A stretch of DNA of 64,000 nt, taken from assembly GCA_905221605.1 (NCBI GenBank), contig CAJNDS010000323.1, positions 62,001-126,000 of the forward strand, in the 5' to 3' direction. Below the pieces are notes generated by a model, which saw nothing but the letters and a program-made list of their open reading frames with translations, was not told where the DNA came from and did no database searches. Position 1 is the stretch's first letter. Each line of letters opens with the position of its first letter. Source of the DNA: Symbiodinium natans (Eukaryota; Sar; Dinophyceae; Suessiales; Symbiodiniaceae). This document shows positions 43,841 to 53,850 of the stretch, piece after piece. The position numbers and the translations under genes are program-made.

Positions 43841-44414
43841 GAGCATGTAGGAGCGGGAAGGGTAGACTGGACGCTTCCTGGCTGACGGAAAAAGGCGCGC
43901 GAAAAAAAAAAAAAACTTGTAAGCTGCAAACGTTAACGCTGAACAAGTTTGTAATGTCGCAGTTCCCTGGATGTAGTTCGTGGTCTGATGTAGCTCATCT
44001 GCCAAGATGGCCGTCAACAAGACATAATTTTATGCAGTTTGACACGGCCTCGCACATTAATTAGCTCGTAACACCCACCGTTGTCCCTTGTCCTGAAAGG
44101 ACTGTAGTCTTCGTGACTCGAACGGCCAACGTGCAAAGTGCAAAAAGTTAACGCTGAAAGTACGCCAAGCGCTGTCTTGCGACGGCGGCGCCCGCGGTCT
44201 GTAATTGCGCCCTCTGCAAGGCTGGCCAGGAAGTCCAGCATCTGTGACAGGCTTGGACGACAAGCCGGCCAGGTTCCGACAGGGCCCCAGATCAATGAAC
44301 AGTTTGCTGTCTTTCTGCACAACGTCTGCAAAACCCAACCAGACAGTGGCCAGACGCTTGCGCTCCTCCGACTCAGCTGCCGCCAGGCTACACACAGGAA
44401 AAATCGCAAAGGCG

Positions 44415-44650
44415 CTCCCGCCAGACGTGATGCTGCTAGCTCTGCGGCGAAGGCTCCGCCTGCCATTGCCAGTGGGACCGAGCGAACGCGGTCAGTCGGG
44501 GCACGGATGTGGCAGAAGGCTCGACGCATGGGGCGACCACGCTCTAGCTTGCACCCGCACTGGGCTGCTGGCTAGGAGGGCGAAACTCGTCGAGCGGGCC
44601 TGGATGGCCGTGAGGCGGTCGGAGCGGAAGGCCACGTGGTGCCACAGCAG
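44415..44650 (+). pseudogene. LINE 3' fragment (Cys/His cluster)
   Basis: Reads LPPDVMLLALRRRLRLPLP, then CGRRLDAWGDHALACTRTGL and RRAKLVERAWMAV, matching the Cys/His region of the LINE at 41.5-43.8 kb. The sequence after it (to about 44870) no longer matches in a clear frame. Confidence 0.75.
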
Positions 44651-44870
44651 TGGCTGGCGCACACGTCGGCCCCGCGCAGGAACTCCTCATGCAGGGCTGC
44701 CAGCACTGGTGCACAGGCAGGAAGGGCCGCGACAGCAGTGCGTCAACAGTAGCCCCCCACCAAGGCGCAACAACAGGATGCTGACGCCATCGCTGTTGTG
44801 CGGGCAGGGCCAAGATGCCGGCTGCATCCAGCAAGAGCGGCACGTAGATAGTCGCGCCCTGCAGTGGCAA

Positions 44871-45450
44871 TTTTTTTTTCTTCAGACACAAGCCTTTCTA
44901 TACGTCAGCAGTCTCCGACGGTCCGCGCTACCCGCACCCACGCCCTCTCCACCACCTTGGCCCGCCGCGCTAAAGCCCCGTGCGAGGGCACGCCAAGAAC
45001 GCCTAGGCGTGGTCGCCATACGCGTCCACGCTTCCGCCGCATCCGGGCAAGCCGCATTGGCGAGTTGTGATGGGCAGGGCCACCTGCATGACGGGCGGGG
45101 ACAACGTCGTGGCCGGCTCGCCTGGTATGGCCGTCCGCCACGCGCCAGCGTGCGGGCCTGACTGGGAGCGAAGCAGGGCTCGGCGGTCCGGTATCAACGA
45201 CGGCAGCATCACGCGGTCGCGGTAGTAAGGGTTGCGAGTGCGCGACGCATGAAGCTGCCAGCCGTGTGGCCATTCGCCAAGTCCTGTACGTCCGGCCGCC
45301 GGCCCCCGGCAACTGCGGTCCAGCTGGGGCACGCGTCCCAGCCCTCGGTCAACAACAGCGTGCGGGCACTCGCAGCGTGGCTGTATGGGAGATCCAACGG
45401 TGCATCCCCCAGACAACACCGCAGGATCGCGCACAGTGCGCAGCAAATAG
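44871..45450 (-). pseudogene. LINE 3' fragment, minus strand, with terminal A run
   Basis: Minus-strand pieces: NYLLRTVRDPAVLSG, RTRNPYYRDRVMLPSLIPD, ALLRSQSGPHAGAWRTAIP, CGGSVDAYGDHA and LARRAKVVERAWVRV. The Cys/His cluster is shortened by a deletion (GDHA joins LARR directly). An A run of 9 on this strand (T on plus) at 44871-44879 fits its 3' end. It faces the plus-strand fragment at 44415-44650. Confidence 0.7.
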
Positions 45451-45849
45451 TTGCACCGTGGCCTTGGCCTTGCCCTTGCTGTTGGCTTGGCAGCCAACTC
45501 AAGCTCGGCCTTTGCCTGGACTTCGGCATTTCTTGCTTCGGCCTCTCGGTGCACGGTGAATTGAAGTTAGGGATCTGCTCAAGCGAGATCTTCGGGCCCT
45601 TCCTTCATCGTAGCCTCCTTTCATTCCTGCCCAGATACCCGGATAAGCTTCCGTCCAGCCATGTCGGTGTGGGAAATGCAGGGTGCTCTTGGCGACGACA
45701 TTTTGCAATACCTCGCAGGTCCTGCAGCAACCGCCGCTGCCTCGCAGCACTTCAGGTTGCCGCCGTCGTCCTCACCTGGCCGGGCCGCCTGCCTGAAGCT
45801 GATCCCGCACTCCACGAACCAGCCGACCTCGCAGCGAAGCAGGTCGTGT

Positions 45850-46160
45850 CTACGCCGCCCTCCCCACGTGCCCGAATCTGCTTTCTTGACTCGGCTGCCT
45901 ACCGCGTTCCGCTTTCCCTTGCCTCTCATGCAAGGCAGCCGCGTGGAACTGATCTCGACGCGTTGGGCGATCACCGGGCAGCCTGCCCACGTGCTGGGCT
46001 TCCCCACGGACGGGGTCATTTTCCGGCGGCACGACGACCGGCGTATGGAGGTTATCACGAACGGCCCTCCCCTCGCGGGGTCCAGCTCACCGTCGACACC
46101 ACCCTCGTCTCGTCTCTAGATGCGGTCACCCGTGGCGCCACCAGCGCCACACTGTCGGTG
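45850..46160 (+). pseudogene. LINE fragment: Cys/His cluster and endonuclease-like segment
   Basis: Reads LDALGDHRAACPRAG, then in another frame DDRRMEVITNG, and QLTVDTTLVSSLDAV, the same order as the C-terminal part of the 33-35.5 kb LINE. Frames alternate, so it is decayed. Confidence 0.75.
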
Positions 46161-46479
46161 TGGCCTTCCTCATTTTGCTCGCATGTCCGTAGCTCTTGCG
46201 CGCCTAGCATTGTCAATGTCGCGTGCCACGCGATGATATTTGCAAAAGTTTTGCAAATTTGTGATGAGGCAAGACTCTGCACAAAAAAAACCTGTAGAAC
46301 GTTTCACCTGCGGGCGATCAGGTTTCGACTCGACTCGACATGGAGTGCGGAGTCCAGTTCGTCCGACTCGTCTCCCGCCCGAGCACGGTCCGCACCGCCC
46401 CACCTGCGTGGCAGCAGCGCCGCGGTGTGGGTGCAGTTTTTTTCGTTCCCTCGCACCCTTTTCACGAGCTTCTCGCCGC

Positions 46480-47270
46480 GGCGCGAAGCTGGCAGACTCG
46501 CAGTAGCTGACGTGCCGGGAAAAATCGCAAGTGCGCTGAGGATCGGCCGGATGGTCGCACTGACCAAGCCAACGGGCGGAGTCCGGGCGCTGGCTTCTGA
46601 CCGGGGATGTGTTTCGCCGTCTCGTGGCACGCACGCCGGCGCAGCAGGGCGTGCGCGCCATTCCAATTCGCACTTGGCACAGAGCAAGAGAAACAGCCAC
46701 GCACTCCTGGAAGTCCTGTACGTACGGCAGCCGCGCGAGAAGGATGTCGTGCTGGCCTCGCTTGTCATCCAGAAAGCGTGCGACGTACTCACGACTCCAA
46801 GCCTCGCCAGCGGCGTTCCATGCCCTGGTCTTACCGAGATGGACCTGGACGTTGGCGTGCTGGGACAGCGCATGTTGGGCAGACCGCAGAGCGAGAAGCA
46901 TCCTTTGCGGCGTGGACCTGACGTACATGTCATCCAGGAAGGCATAGAGGCGCTCGTCCTGCTGCAACCGGGAGTGAATGTAGAGAAGGGCAGCATGTTG
47001 GCCGAGCGCGTTTAACCCCGGCATCAGCGGATCGCCTTGTTCCCCTCCCTCTCCCTGCAGCAACTCGTGTCCCCCCCTCCGCCCATCATAGTAGATGTAG
47101 CGGCTCAGGCCAGCCAGCGGGGCGTGAGAGCTCAGAGCCCGCAACATACTGGCACGGGAGATGTGGTCGTACTCGCCCACGCCATCTACGCTCAGCATCG
47201 TTGTTCGAGGGTCAGCTTCCGCTGCGGCCTGCTCAGCACGGGCCAGCGCTTCTGAGCCGGCGCGGCCAAA
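46480..47270. pseudogene. LINE RT split by an internal inversion
   Basis: 46480 to about 46685 (plus) reads KIASALRIGRMVALTKPTGG and, in another frame, FRRLVART and APFQFALGT. Immediately after, about 46700-47270 reads on the minus strand from the next residues of the same RT: GRAGSEALARAEQ, TTMLSVDGVGEYDHISR (A), LLQGEGGEQGDPLMPG (B), LYAFLDDMYV (C), VHLGKTRAWN (D) and ARLPYVQDFQE. A single segment of about 570 bp is inverted relative to the rest. Confidence 0.8.
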
Positions 47271-47514
47271 TACCACGCGCCTACGACGACCGCCGCCTAG
47301 CACAATCCACAAAGTACACCACGGCCGCAACGATGAGCAAGCCATGCCCTCTGCAACTGCGCGGTGGAATGCTCAGCATGGGAAATGGTTTGCGGTCGAC
47401 GCGGCAAAGAGCGTTCATGTCTAACTTTCTGTTCTTTGAGCTTTACGGCAAACTCGCCTTGGAATCATGGCATACTCATTGATGCTGGGGTGCGTGGGGC
47501 GGACGAGATCACAG

Positions 47515-48365
47515 TGAATGCGTTCGCCATGCCCGGGCTGAGTGCTTGTCATTTTTGACAGATTGTTTCTTGCAAGACGCCGGCGCTCGGCACATCTTCG
47601 CTTGCAAGCACACTTCGCAAGCGGGGTCCTTCGGATAGTGGGCCAGCGACTGTGTTGCCAACGCCAGGGAAACCGAAAGGCACCTCGTTGGAACTACCAT
47701 CCCGCCAGAAATGTGGCTGTTCCGACCACGCAGGCCAGTAACAATGATACCCCATCTCGGCGCAAGTTTCGCCCATCGATGCCATGTTGATTCTGACTCC
47801 GGCATCACTACAGCCGAGCAACGCCCGAGATGCGGAGCCATGGCATCTACCATGACTGTTGGCTGAGCCGTCCCAGCCCCTGTGTCGATGTCACAGTCTG
47901 CACTTTGCACGCTCTCCCACATGGCATCATCGGCATTGTCGCCCATGCCCCATGATGCAAAACTGACTGGCTCCGGAATCCAGGGCCCATGCTGCACCCG
48001 CAAACTGTTGAAGTGCGTTCCGAACGATATCGGCAAGCCACGCAGAATAACCGAAACGTTGGGCGAGAAACTCCGAGAATGCCTTGGTGCTGCAGGCCCA
48101 AGAGCCCCAATGGACGCAGCTCCCAATCCAGGCGGCGCAGATGGCCCACCATTGGACGAAGGCACTGTTGCCATTGATCTTCGCCGCGAAGTCCGGTCTG
48201 TAAGCGGAACTTTTTGCCCCTTTGAGCTGTGTGTCCGGGCTTTTGGCAATGTTCACACGGCTTATCATTGCCTTTCTTGCTCTTGTGTTTGCCTTTGCCT
48301 CCATGAGACTTGCCGCCCGCCGCTGTGGCAGCAGCGACCTTGGCTACTGCAGTCTTTTTTCTGCG
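47515..48365 (-). pseudogene. Copia-like retrotransposon fragment (gag knuckle, protease, pre-integrase)
   Basis: Minus-strand order: KPCEHCQKPGHTAQRG, a zinc knuckle in which the last Cys is replaced by Arg (about 48225-48270); AWALDSGASQFCIMG, an aspartic protease active site D-S-G-A (about 47945-47990); MGETCAEMGYHCYW in a shifted frame; and HYPKDPACEVCLQAKMCR, the His/Cys motif before integrase (about 47590-47640). The order gag, protease, integrase N-terminus fits Ty1/Copia-type elements of dinoflagellates. Frameshifts are present, and integrase core and RT are absent. No LTRs were recognised. Confidence 0.7.
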
Positions 48366-51300
48366 TTTTTCGCCTTTCTATCTCTTCCTAGATCAAGGCG
48401 TCTAAACCCACAGAATTGCTGGCAATGAAAACGGCAAAAAGTAAGCTGATGTTTCTAACGCTGTTGTAGCGTAGTTGCTTCGCCCGTTGACGCCCGGTTG
48501 TGCAAACGAATTGTCTTGAAACTTGCAACCTGCTTGAGTTGCCCCTTCGATGTTGTCATTGCATCGCCTGACGTGGTCGCTCAAATGTAACAATGTATGT
48601 CTGCGGGCCTATGTTGGCCCACAATTTCGCTGTCGAGATTCACATCCTCAAACGCTCCGTCCACCCAGCTTGTGTGCCAGCAGCTCCGGCGTTCCGTGAT
48701 CGCGAGGATGTGCAACAGTGGCATTTGCTGGCACATCTAACTGACAGGCCCGGCACATCCAACAATTGTACTATCTTTGTGGAGTGATGCTTGTTCGAAG
48801 CATTGCTTGCCAAAAATGCTGCTTGTCATCATCGACATTGCAATCCTGCATCTCGCTATGCATTTCTTGCAATTCCTATTGCACACTTTCTTGCCGCGCA
48901 GCATCTGCAGTCGGCGTGTCCTCGCATTCTCCGATGGTGCGACGCAGATTCCTCCAAGAACGCAGTTCCTCCGTGTGCTCGCCGGCAACCGCGGCCTCGC
49001 GTGGGAGCCACATCTGGAGGTCCCCTGGAAGCTCGCGCGGCAAAGACGAGGGAGGCGGGGTGGAGGGCAGAGCGCTCATACAATGCTCATACACGGTCGA
49101 GCTGCCGAGATCGCGCGCTCGTCCCGATTCCAACGGGCCGCTCTTCTCGGTGGCCAGGACCCAGAGACTGAGGCAAACGATAGAGGAGCAAGGCGTCGTA
49201 ACGCTCGCACGTAACGTAGCGCTCTCGAATGCTTCGCCGGGTATAGCGGCCTGCACAGGGTGGCAATTTGGCATTTTTATGAGAGGCATAAAGAGCAGGC
49301 CTTGTAGCCCTATCTCAAATAGAGACCATTTTCTTCTTGGCCACGTGGTTAAGGAAGAGCTGAAAGGCTTTAGGCTGAAGACATACTTAAGGCTATGTAG
49401 GCTCTCCCTTTGGACCTAGGGCTGCCCAATCCACACACAGAGAAGACTTGCATACCTAGTCGAACACTACGCAATACCAGATTGCATGAGGCTCGAGAGC
49501 TGCAGAGCTGTGTGCAATCCTTGTTTTGGCCTATGCACGATGGATCCGCGCTTATCTCTCCAGACGCGGACTCAGTCGCAGCCTCAGCTTGCAGGATCTA
49601 TCCTGACCTGATTCTCTCAATGCTTGCGTCCAAGCTCAGGTCGGAGTAAGAGATGTACACCAAACTCGTCCTCAAACACCTGCGAGATGCGGATACGTAA
49701 TCAGATCTTGCAGTCCAGCTACCAAGTCTTTGCCTGAGACAGCTCGTTCTTCTGGAGGGAGAAACCGACATCCTTCCAACAGACATCAGCTCACATGAAA
49801 AGGAAAGTTGACACAAGTTTGCTCTGTCTCCTCCACCTTCGGCTGCAGGCTACCTCTCTCCACCAGTCCCAAGTCACCACCTGCTTTACAACTGGGTTGC
49901 CAAGGAAGGTAATGGTCATGGTAGCAGCGGCAATCAACCCTTCGAGGATTCGAGGCAGGGACCATTCTTGGATGTGGGGTCATCTGAATGGTCGCGAGCG
50001 AGCTCAAAGAACAGGAGCCTGGATACGCCCCAAAAAAAACATGCAAAGCGTGGTGAGTTTTGCCACGACATCTTCCACTTGTTCTGTTGGTACGCTCCTA
50101 AGGGGAAGCGATTGTCTTCGGCATGGTTGGGCATGTCGACGCGGAAGCACACTTGCAAGCGTCTTGTGATACTTTGTGACATTTTTTCATGATACGTTTA
50201 TGTACATCATCTTTCTCAAGGACTTCTCTTCAGAAGACTGTGACATCCAAGCTAGCCATGGAGTCAGCGTGAAGCGTCACGAAAAAGCACCTGCGCAAAA
50301 TGTTGCGCCATCTCTTGCGCCGCTTATGCTGAGATGATCTGAGATGGCTTAGCTGCTAAGGGGTCCAACCGGAGGACCTGCAGGTTGGGCGTGGGTAAGG
50401 GTCCCGCAAGAGGCTGGGGGCCAGCATATTGTATCAGACTTGGGCTTCCACCTACAATGAATGATCCCTATGATCCTATGATCCTGCTACTTTCTTTCTG
50501 CGGGTCAGTGACACCAGTGAAGTAAAGTCGAATTACGCCGAGGCGCTGCATTGCCGGAGCAGCTGTGAGTCTCTTGCGAAGGTTCTCCAAGGCCACCTTG
50601 GCCTCGCGTGCTCTTGCTGGACATTTCTTATGAACCCACGCGCATCTACGCGTTGTCCCACTCTCTCACTCTCTCAGAGGAGCCCCCTCAAGGCACCCCG
50701 ACCACTGCGACCCGCTGCCCTGTCCGGAAGTCTCGGGTGAAAACTCGGCGGAAGTTTAAAGGAGGGTATCAGTGGAAATGTGGTCTGAGTTCACCTCGTC
50801 CTTGTGCTTGTTTGCAAGGCTTTGTGCGTGCACTTCGTCAGAGAACAGCCCGTCTTAGCTTATGCACGGACACGGCGCATTCATGGTCCAGTTTCGGGAA
50901 CATGCGCCCGCCTTGGATGGACAACCCACCCTGTGAATGCGTCTGCCGTTCTAGGTCATTCTTGGTCATTTGTCGCCGCGCAAACCTCAGCTCACCCTCA
51001 CCTCCCATGGTGCGGCGGAGACGCGCCCGTACTCGACATAACTAAAAGGGCTGCCTGTCGCGTGGAAGCCCTACGTAAAGTGTTCGTAAAGAAGTTCACG
51101 CGGTCGCTGCCCAAGTATCCAGGCCCGACCATCAAAGAGAAGTACTCGCTACTAGCAGGATGCGAGAGTCGAACCCATCAGCGAATTGCTCAAGACGCGG
51201 GCTCCGCCTTGAGCTCACTCCTGCTCACTCCTGCTCACTCCTGCTCACTCTCTCATACTCTCTCATACTCTCTTCCTCTGTCACTCTAAGGCCGAGGCCT

Positions 51301-51450
51301 TGCCCTTCGAGCAAGTCACCTCCTCACCACGCCATGTAACGGGCTTGCGTGCCCCTTTGTACTTCTTAAGCATGTGGAAAAGGTGGACCTGCAGCTCACA
51401 GATGCTCACAAACGGTATCTAAGAATCTAGCGGATCTGATCTAGCGGAAT
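48366..51450. other. No gene assigned
   Basis: No domain was recognised. The 48.8-49.3 kb stretch has overlapping open frames on both strands that could be the gag part of the adjacent Copia-like element, but no motif supports it. Repeats of CTCACTCCTG and CTCTCATA lie at 51210-51290. Confidence 0.35.
51210..51290. repeat. Short CTCACTCCTG / CTCTCATACT repeats
   Basis: Three copies of GCTCACTCCT followed by two of CTCTCATACT lie downstream of the cyclophilin gene. Confidence 0.85.
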
Positions 51451-53471
51451 CTAGCACATGGGGCCAGAATGAAACTTGCTGGAGACTGGAGCCTTGTCGG
51501 TGGTGGAAGCCTTGGCCCTTTTGGCCTTTGCCTCCTCTGCCTCCTCTGTCTCCTTGGAAGGGCCGGAGCTTGCCGAAACGACTGTACTGCGCTGTTCTCC
51601 CGACACATGCTCGACATTTGATTTCAACAACTTACGTGGATGAGCAGAGCTCCTGGATCTCGCCGCAATTCGTGATGATGGCCTTTGCATCACCAAGACC
51701 GGGCCTGCACCAGGACTGCACAGCGCGTAAAGTTGTCGCACCATGCTAATGACGTTTGTTTCCAGGAATATTTTCAAGGCTGCGACCGAAATGCCAGAAC
51801 GCCGTGATGCTTTTGCGCGCGGCCTCGCAAGCGGCTGTTGCAAAGCACTTGTCCCTTCCCATATTTGGTGAACTTGTTTCTTGTGTTGGCAATGACCTGA
51901 GGCGCTGACAAAGCTCGGATCCCGCGTCAGCTGTGCCGCAGGTTTCTTCGATACCTGGGTCCAGGTGCCATGCGGCCAGCGCAACCTGTTGAAATACCAA
52001 ATTGAGCGAGTCTTAACAAAACCAGGCTTGTCGGGTGCTTTGCAGAGATGTCTGCATGAGGAAGCGGCGACGCACGGTCCCCATGCCTTCGACCACGCGC
52101 CCGAAGACGACGTGCTTCAGATCGAGCTTTGGGTATGCCTCGCGTTGCTGACACGTTGGACATTTTCACCGCTGCGAAACACTAGAGAAACCCGCCTTTG
52201 TCAGAATGAAAAACTGGGAGCCTGAAAAAGGCTGCCAGTGCCAGCTCAGTAGAAATTACATGCAAGTATAACACAAAGAATCCCTGCAGAGGACCGGGCT
52301 GTTCGTGTTTGGCCCTGTGTTTGCCATGCTCAGCAGCCCTGCCAAAACACACCAAGATGCATGAGAGGATACAACAAAGAGAAGCCTCACATGCAGAAAA
52401 TGATGGCGTAGTTGTTCGTGGTTTGTCTTGATTGTTTTTTCCATGTGTCCACATTGTTGCCTGCACGAGCGCTCAAAAACAAAACATCTTTGCGAAGCTT
52501 CGCGGCCGCTTTGAGTCATGTGATTCATGCACTAGGTCTTACCAGGAACGCAAAGTGGTTGCGAAAGGTGATTGACGTCACTTTCGGCTGTGGACTTCTC
52601 GGATGCTGAGAGCAGCACAAAACGGAGCGCAAACGCCAGCGGTGAAGATGAAACAAGAGATGTAGCCTTTTTTTCGGTAATCAAGGCTGTTCCAGCGGCA
52701 GGCCCTCTACTAAGGCTGTTTGTGGAACGAAAACATTGACCACCTCGCTCGAGCTGTTCCTCTTTCACACGTTTACTTCTTTCCAGATGCTGTCCGCGGA
52801 CACATTGACAAACTCCAACGGAGGAGCACACGCAAGCTGGAAACACAACGTGGCCTGCTGAGTCGTGGGAGAGGTCGAAGCTCTCGTCCTCGAACGTCGG
52901 CCCGTAAACCTCAAAATCCACACACAAAGGGGCAAAGGCCAGAAATAAGCGCCGGCCTTGATCGAGATTGCGTTTGCCTGCCTCGTCTGCACAAGCTTAA
53001 GGCACTGAGGGAGCTGGCAGACTCGCCTCCTGTGCCATCACCTCTGGTAATGTCTCCCCCTGCACATTATGCGCATGGGGCGCATGTTGACACGAGCTTT
53101 GCAGAAGAGAAAAGCCTTGGATGGCAAAGCCCGGCACCACCTGAGTGCTACGATTGGCTTGAAAATGCTTACGTGATTTTTCCAAAAACGGATAAAAGGA
53201 ACGAATATACAAATGGAGTCAAATGGATACATTCCTGGACAAAATCTATGAATCCTGAGGCCTTGGCCCGATGAAATGCATTGCCCTTCAAGTGAAGAGG
53301 CTTCCCCGCCCTTCACAACGGCACAAATACAAAGCTGAACATCTGCTGGACATAGCTGCACCACATCGCAAGCCCTCTGCTGAGTGCTTGCGCTGACGTG
53401 TCTACATTTCTTGAGTCAAGTTGCTCTCCAAGGCCCTTCTCACCAGTGCATAGGCATCGGAAGTTCTCGGC
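51451..53471 (-). CDS. Cyclophilin-type peptidyl-prolyl isomerase, eight visible exons
   Basis: Exons join in phase: 53425-53471 AENFRCLCTGEKGLG; 53268-53310 GKPLHLKGNAFHR; 53116-53140 VVPGFAIQ; 53019-53059 GGDITRGDGTGGES; 52855-52909 VYGPTFEDESFDLSHDSA; 52300-52338 LLSMANTGPNTN; 52196-52221 SQFFILTK; 52076-52138 AYPKLDLKHVVFGRVVEG then MGT. The catalytic Arg (FHR), the FAIQG loop, QFF and the His of KHVVFG are present. The Trp that contacts cyclosporin in human cyclophilin A aligns with Lys (YPKLD). The first about 35 residues were not found. A tail exon with ETEEAEEAKAKRAKAS ends at a stop at 51451 and may be the C-terminus. The enzyme catalyses proline isomerisation during folding. Seven consecutive introns use GC donors. 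Confidence 0.9.
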
Positions 53472-53659
53472 CTCGGCAACTGTCGGAACTTTTCAACCGG
53501 TGGGCTACAGAAAGAGGCTCAGCTACAGAAATACGCCACATACAGGCCAAACCTGTCCGCGGCTCAGCTTTCCCGCCCACACAGTTCGGAATTTTGCGGC
53601 GGGATGATGCGGGATGTGCAACCCGAGTGCGCGCAGCGCTTTGACGCAAAAGTGCTCGT

Positions 53660-53850
53660 GTCATCGTGTCACAGTAGGGCTTGCAGGGCCTCTCAGTCCC
53701 CACTTCAATGACTTCGCATTTCCATAGAGTAGGGCTTCTTTCCCAGCTCCAAGTCCTGATTTCCAAAGAGCGAGGCTTGTTTTCCAGCTTCCATTCCCTG
53801 TTTCCATACTAGGGCTTGCCTCCCAGCTCACATTCATCAATTCCATGATC
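53660..53850. repeat. Degenerate tandem repeat of about 54 bp
   Basis: Three to four imperfect copies containing AGTAGGGCTT, TTTCCCAGCT and TTCCAT. It opens a minus-strand frame of repeated SWEASPSMETGN-type peptide, not taken as a gene. Confidence 0.75.

Larger units (their letters stand above)
38525..43915 (+). mobile_element. Nearly full-length LINE with 5' spliced leader and 3' poly(A)
   Basis: The element runs from a complete spliced leader (38525-38546) plus a relict leader (38547-38561), through a leader of about 210 bp, an ORF with a RING finger, a reverse transcriptase, a Cys/His cluster and an endonuclease-like region, a stop at 43838-43840, to 14 A at 43902-43915. Three frameshifts (near 41470, 43250 and 43590) break the ORF. 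No clear target-site duplication was found: the 5' flank ends CTCCACTTGGA and the 3' flank starts CTTGTAAGCTGC. Total length is about 5.39 kb. Confidence 0.85.

Noticed and set aside
38500-43935. Target-site duplication AAGCTGC around the full-length LINE
   Set aside because: The two copies are not adjacent to the element ends (10 bp before the leader on one side, 5 bp after the A run on the other); seven bases could match by chance.
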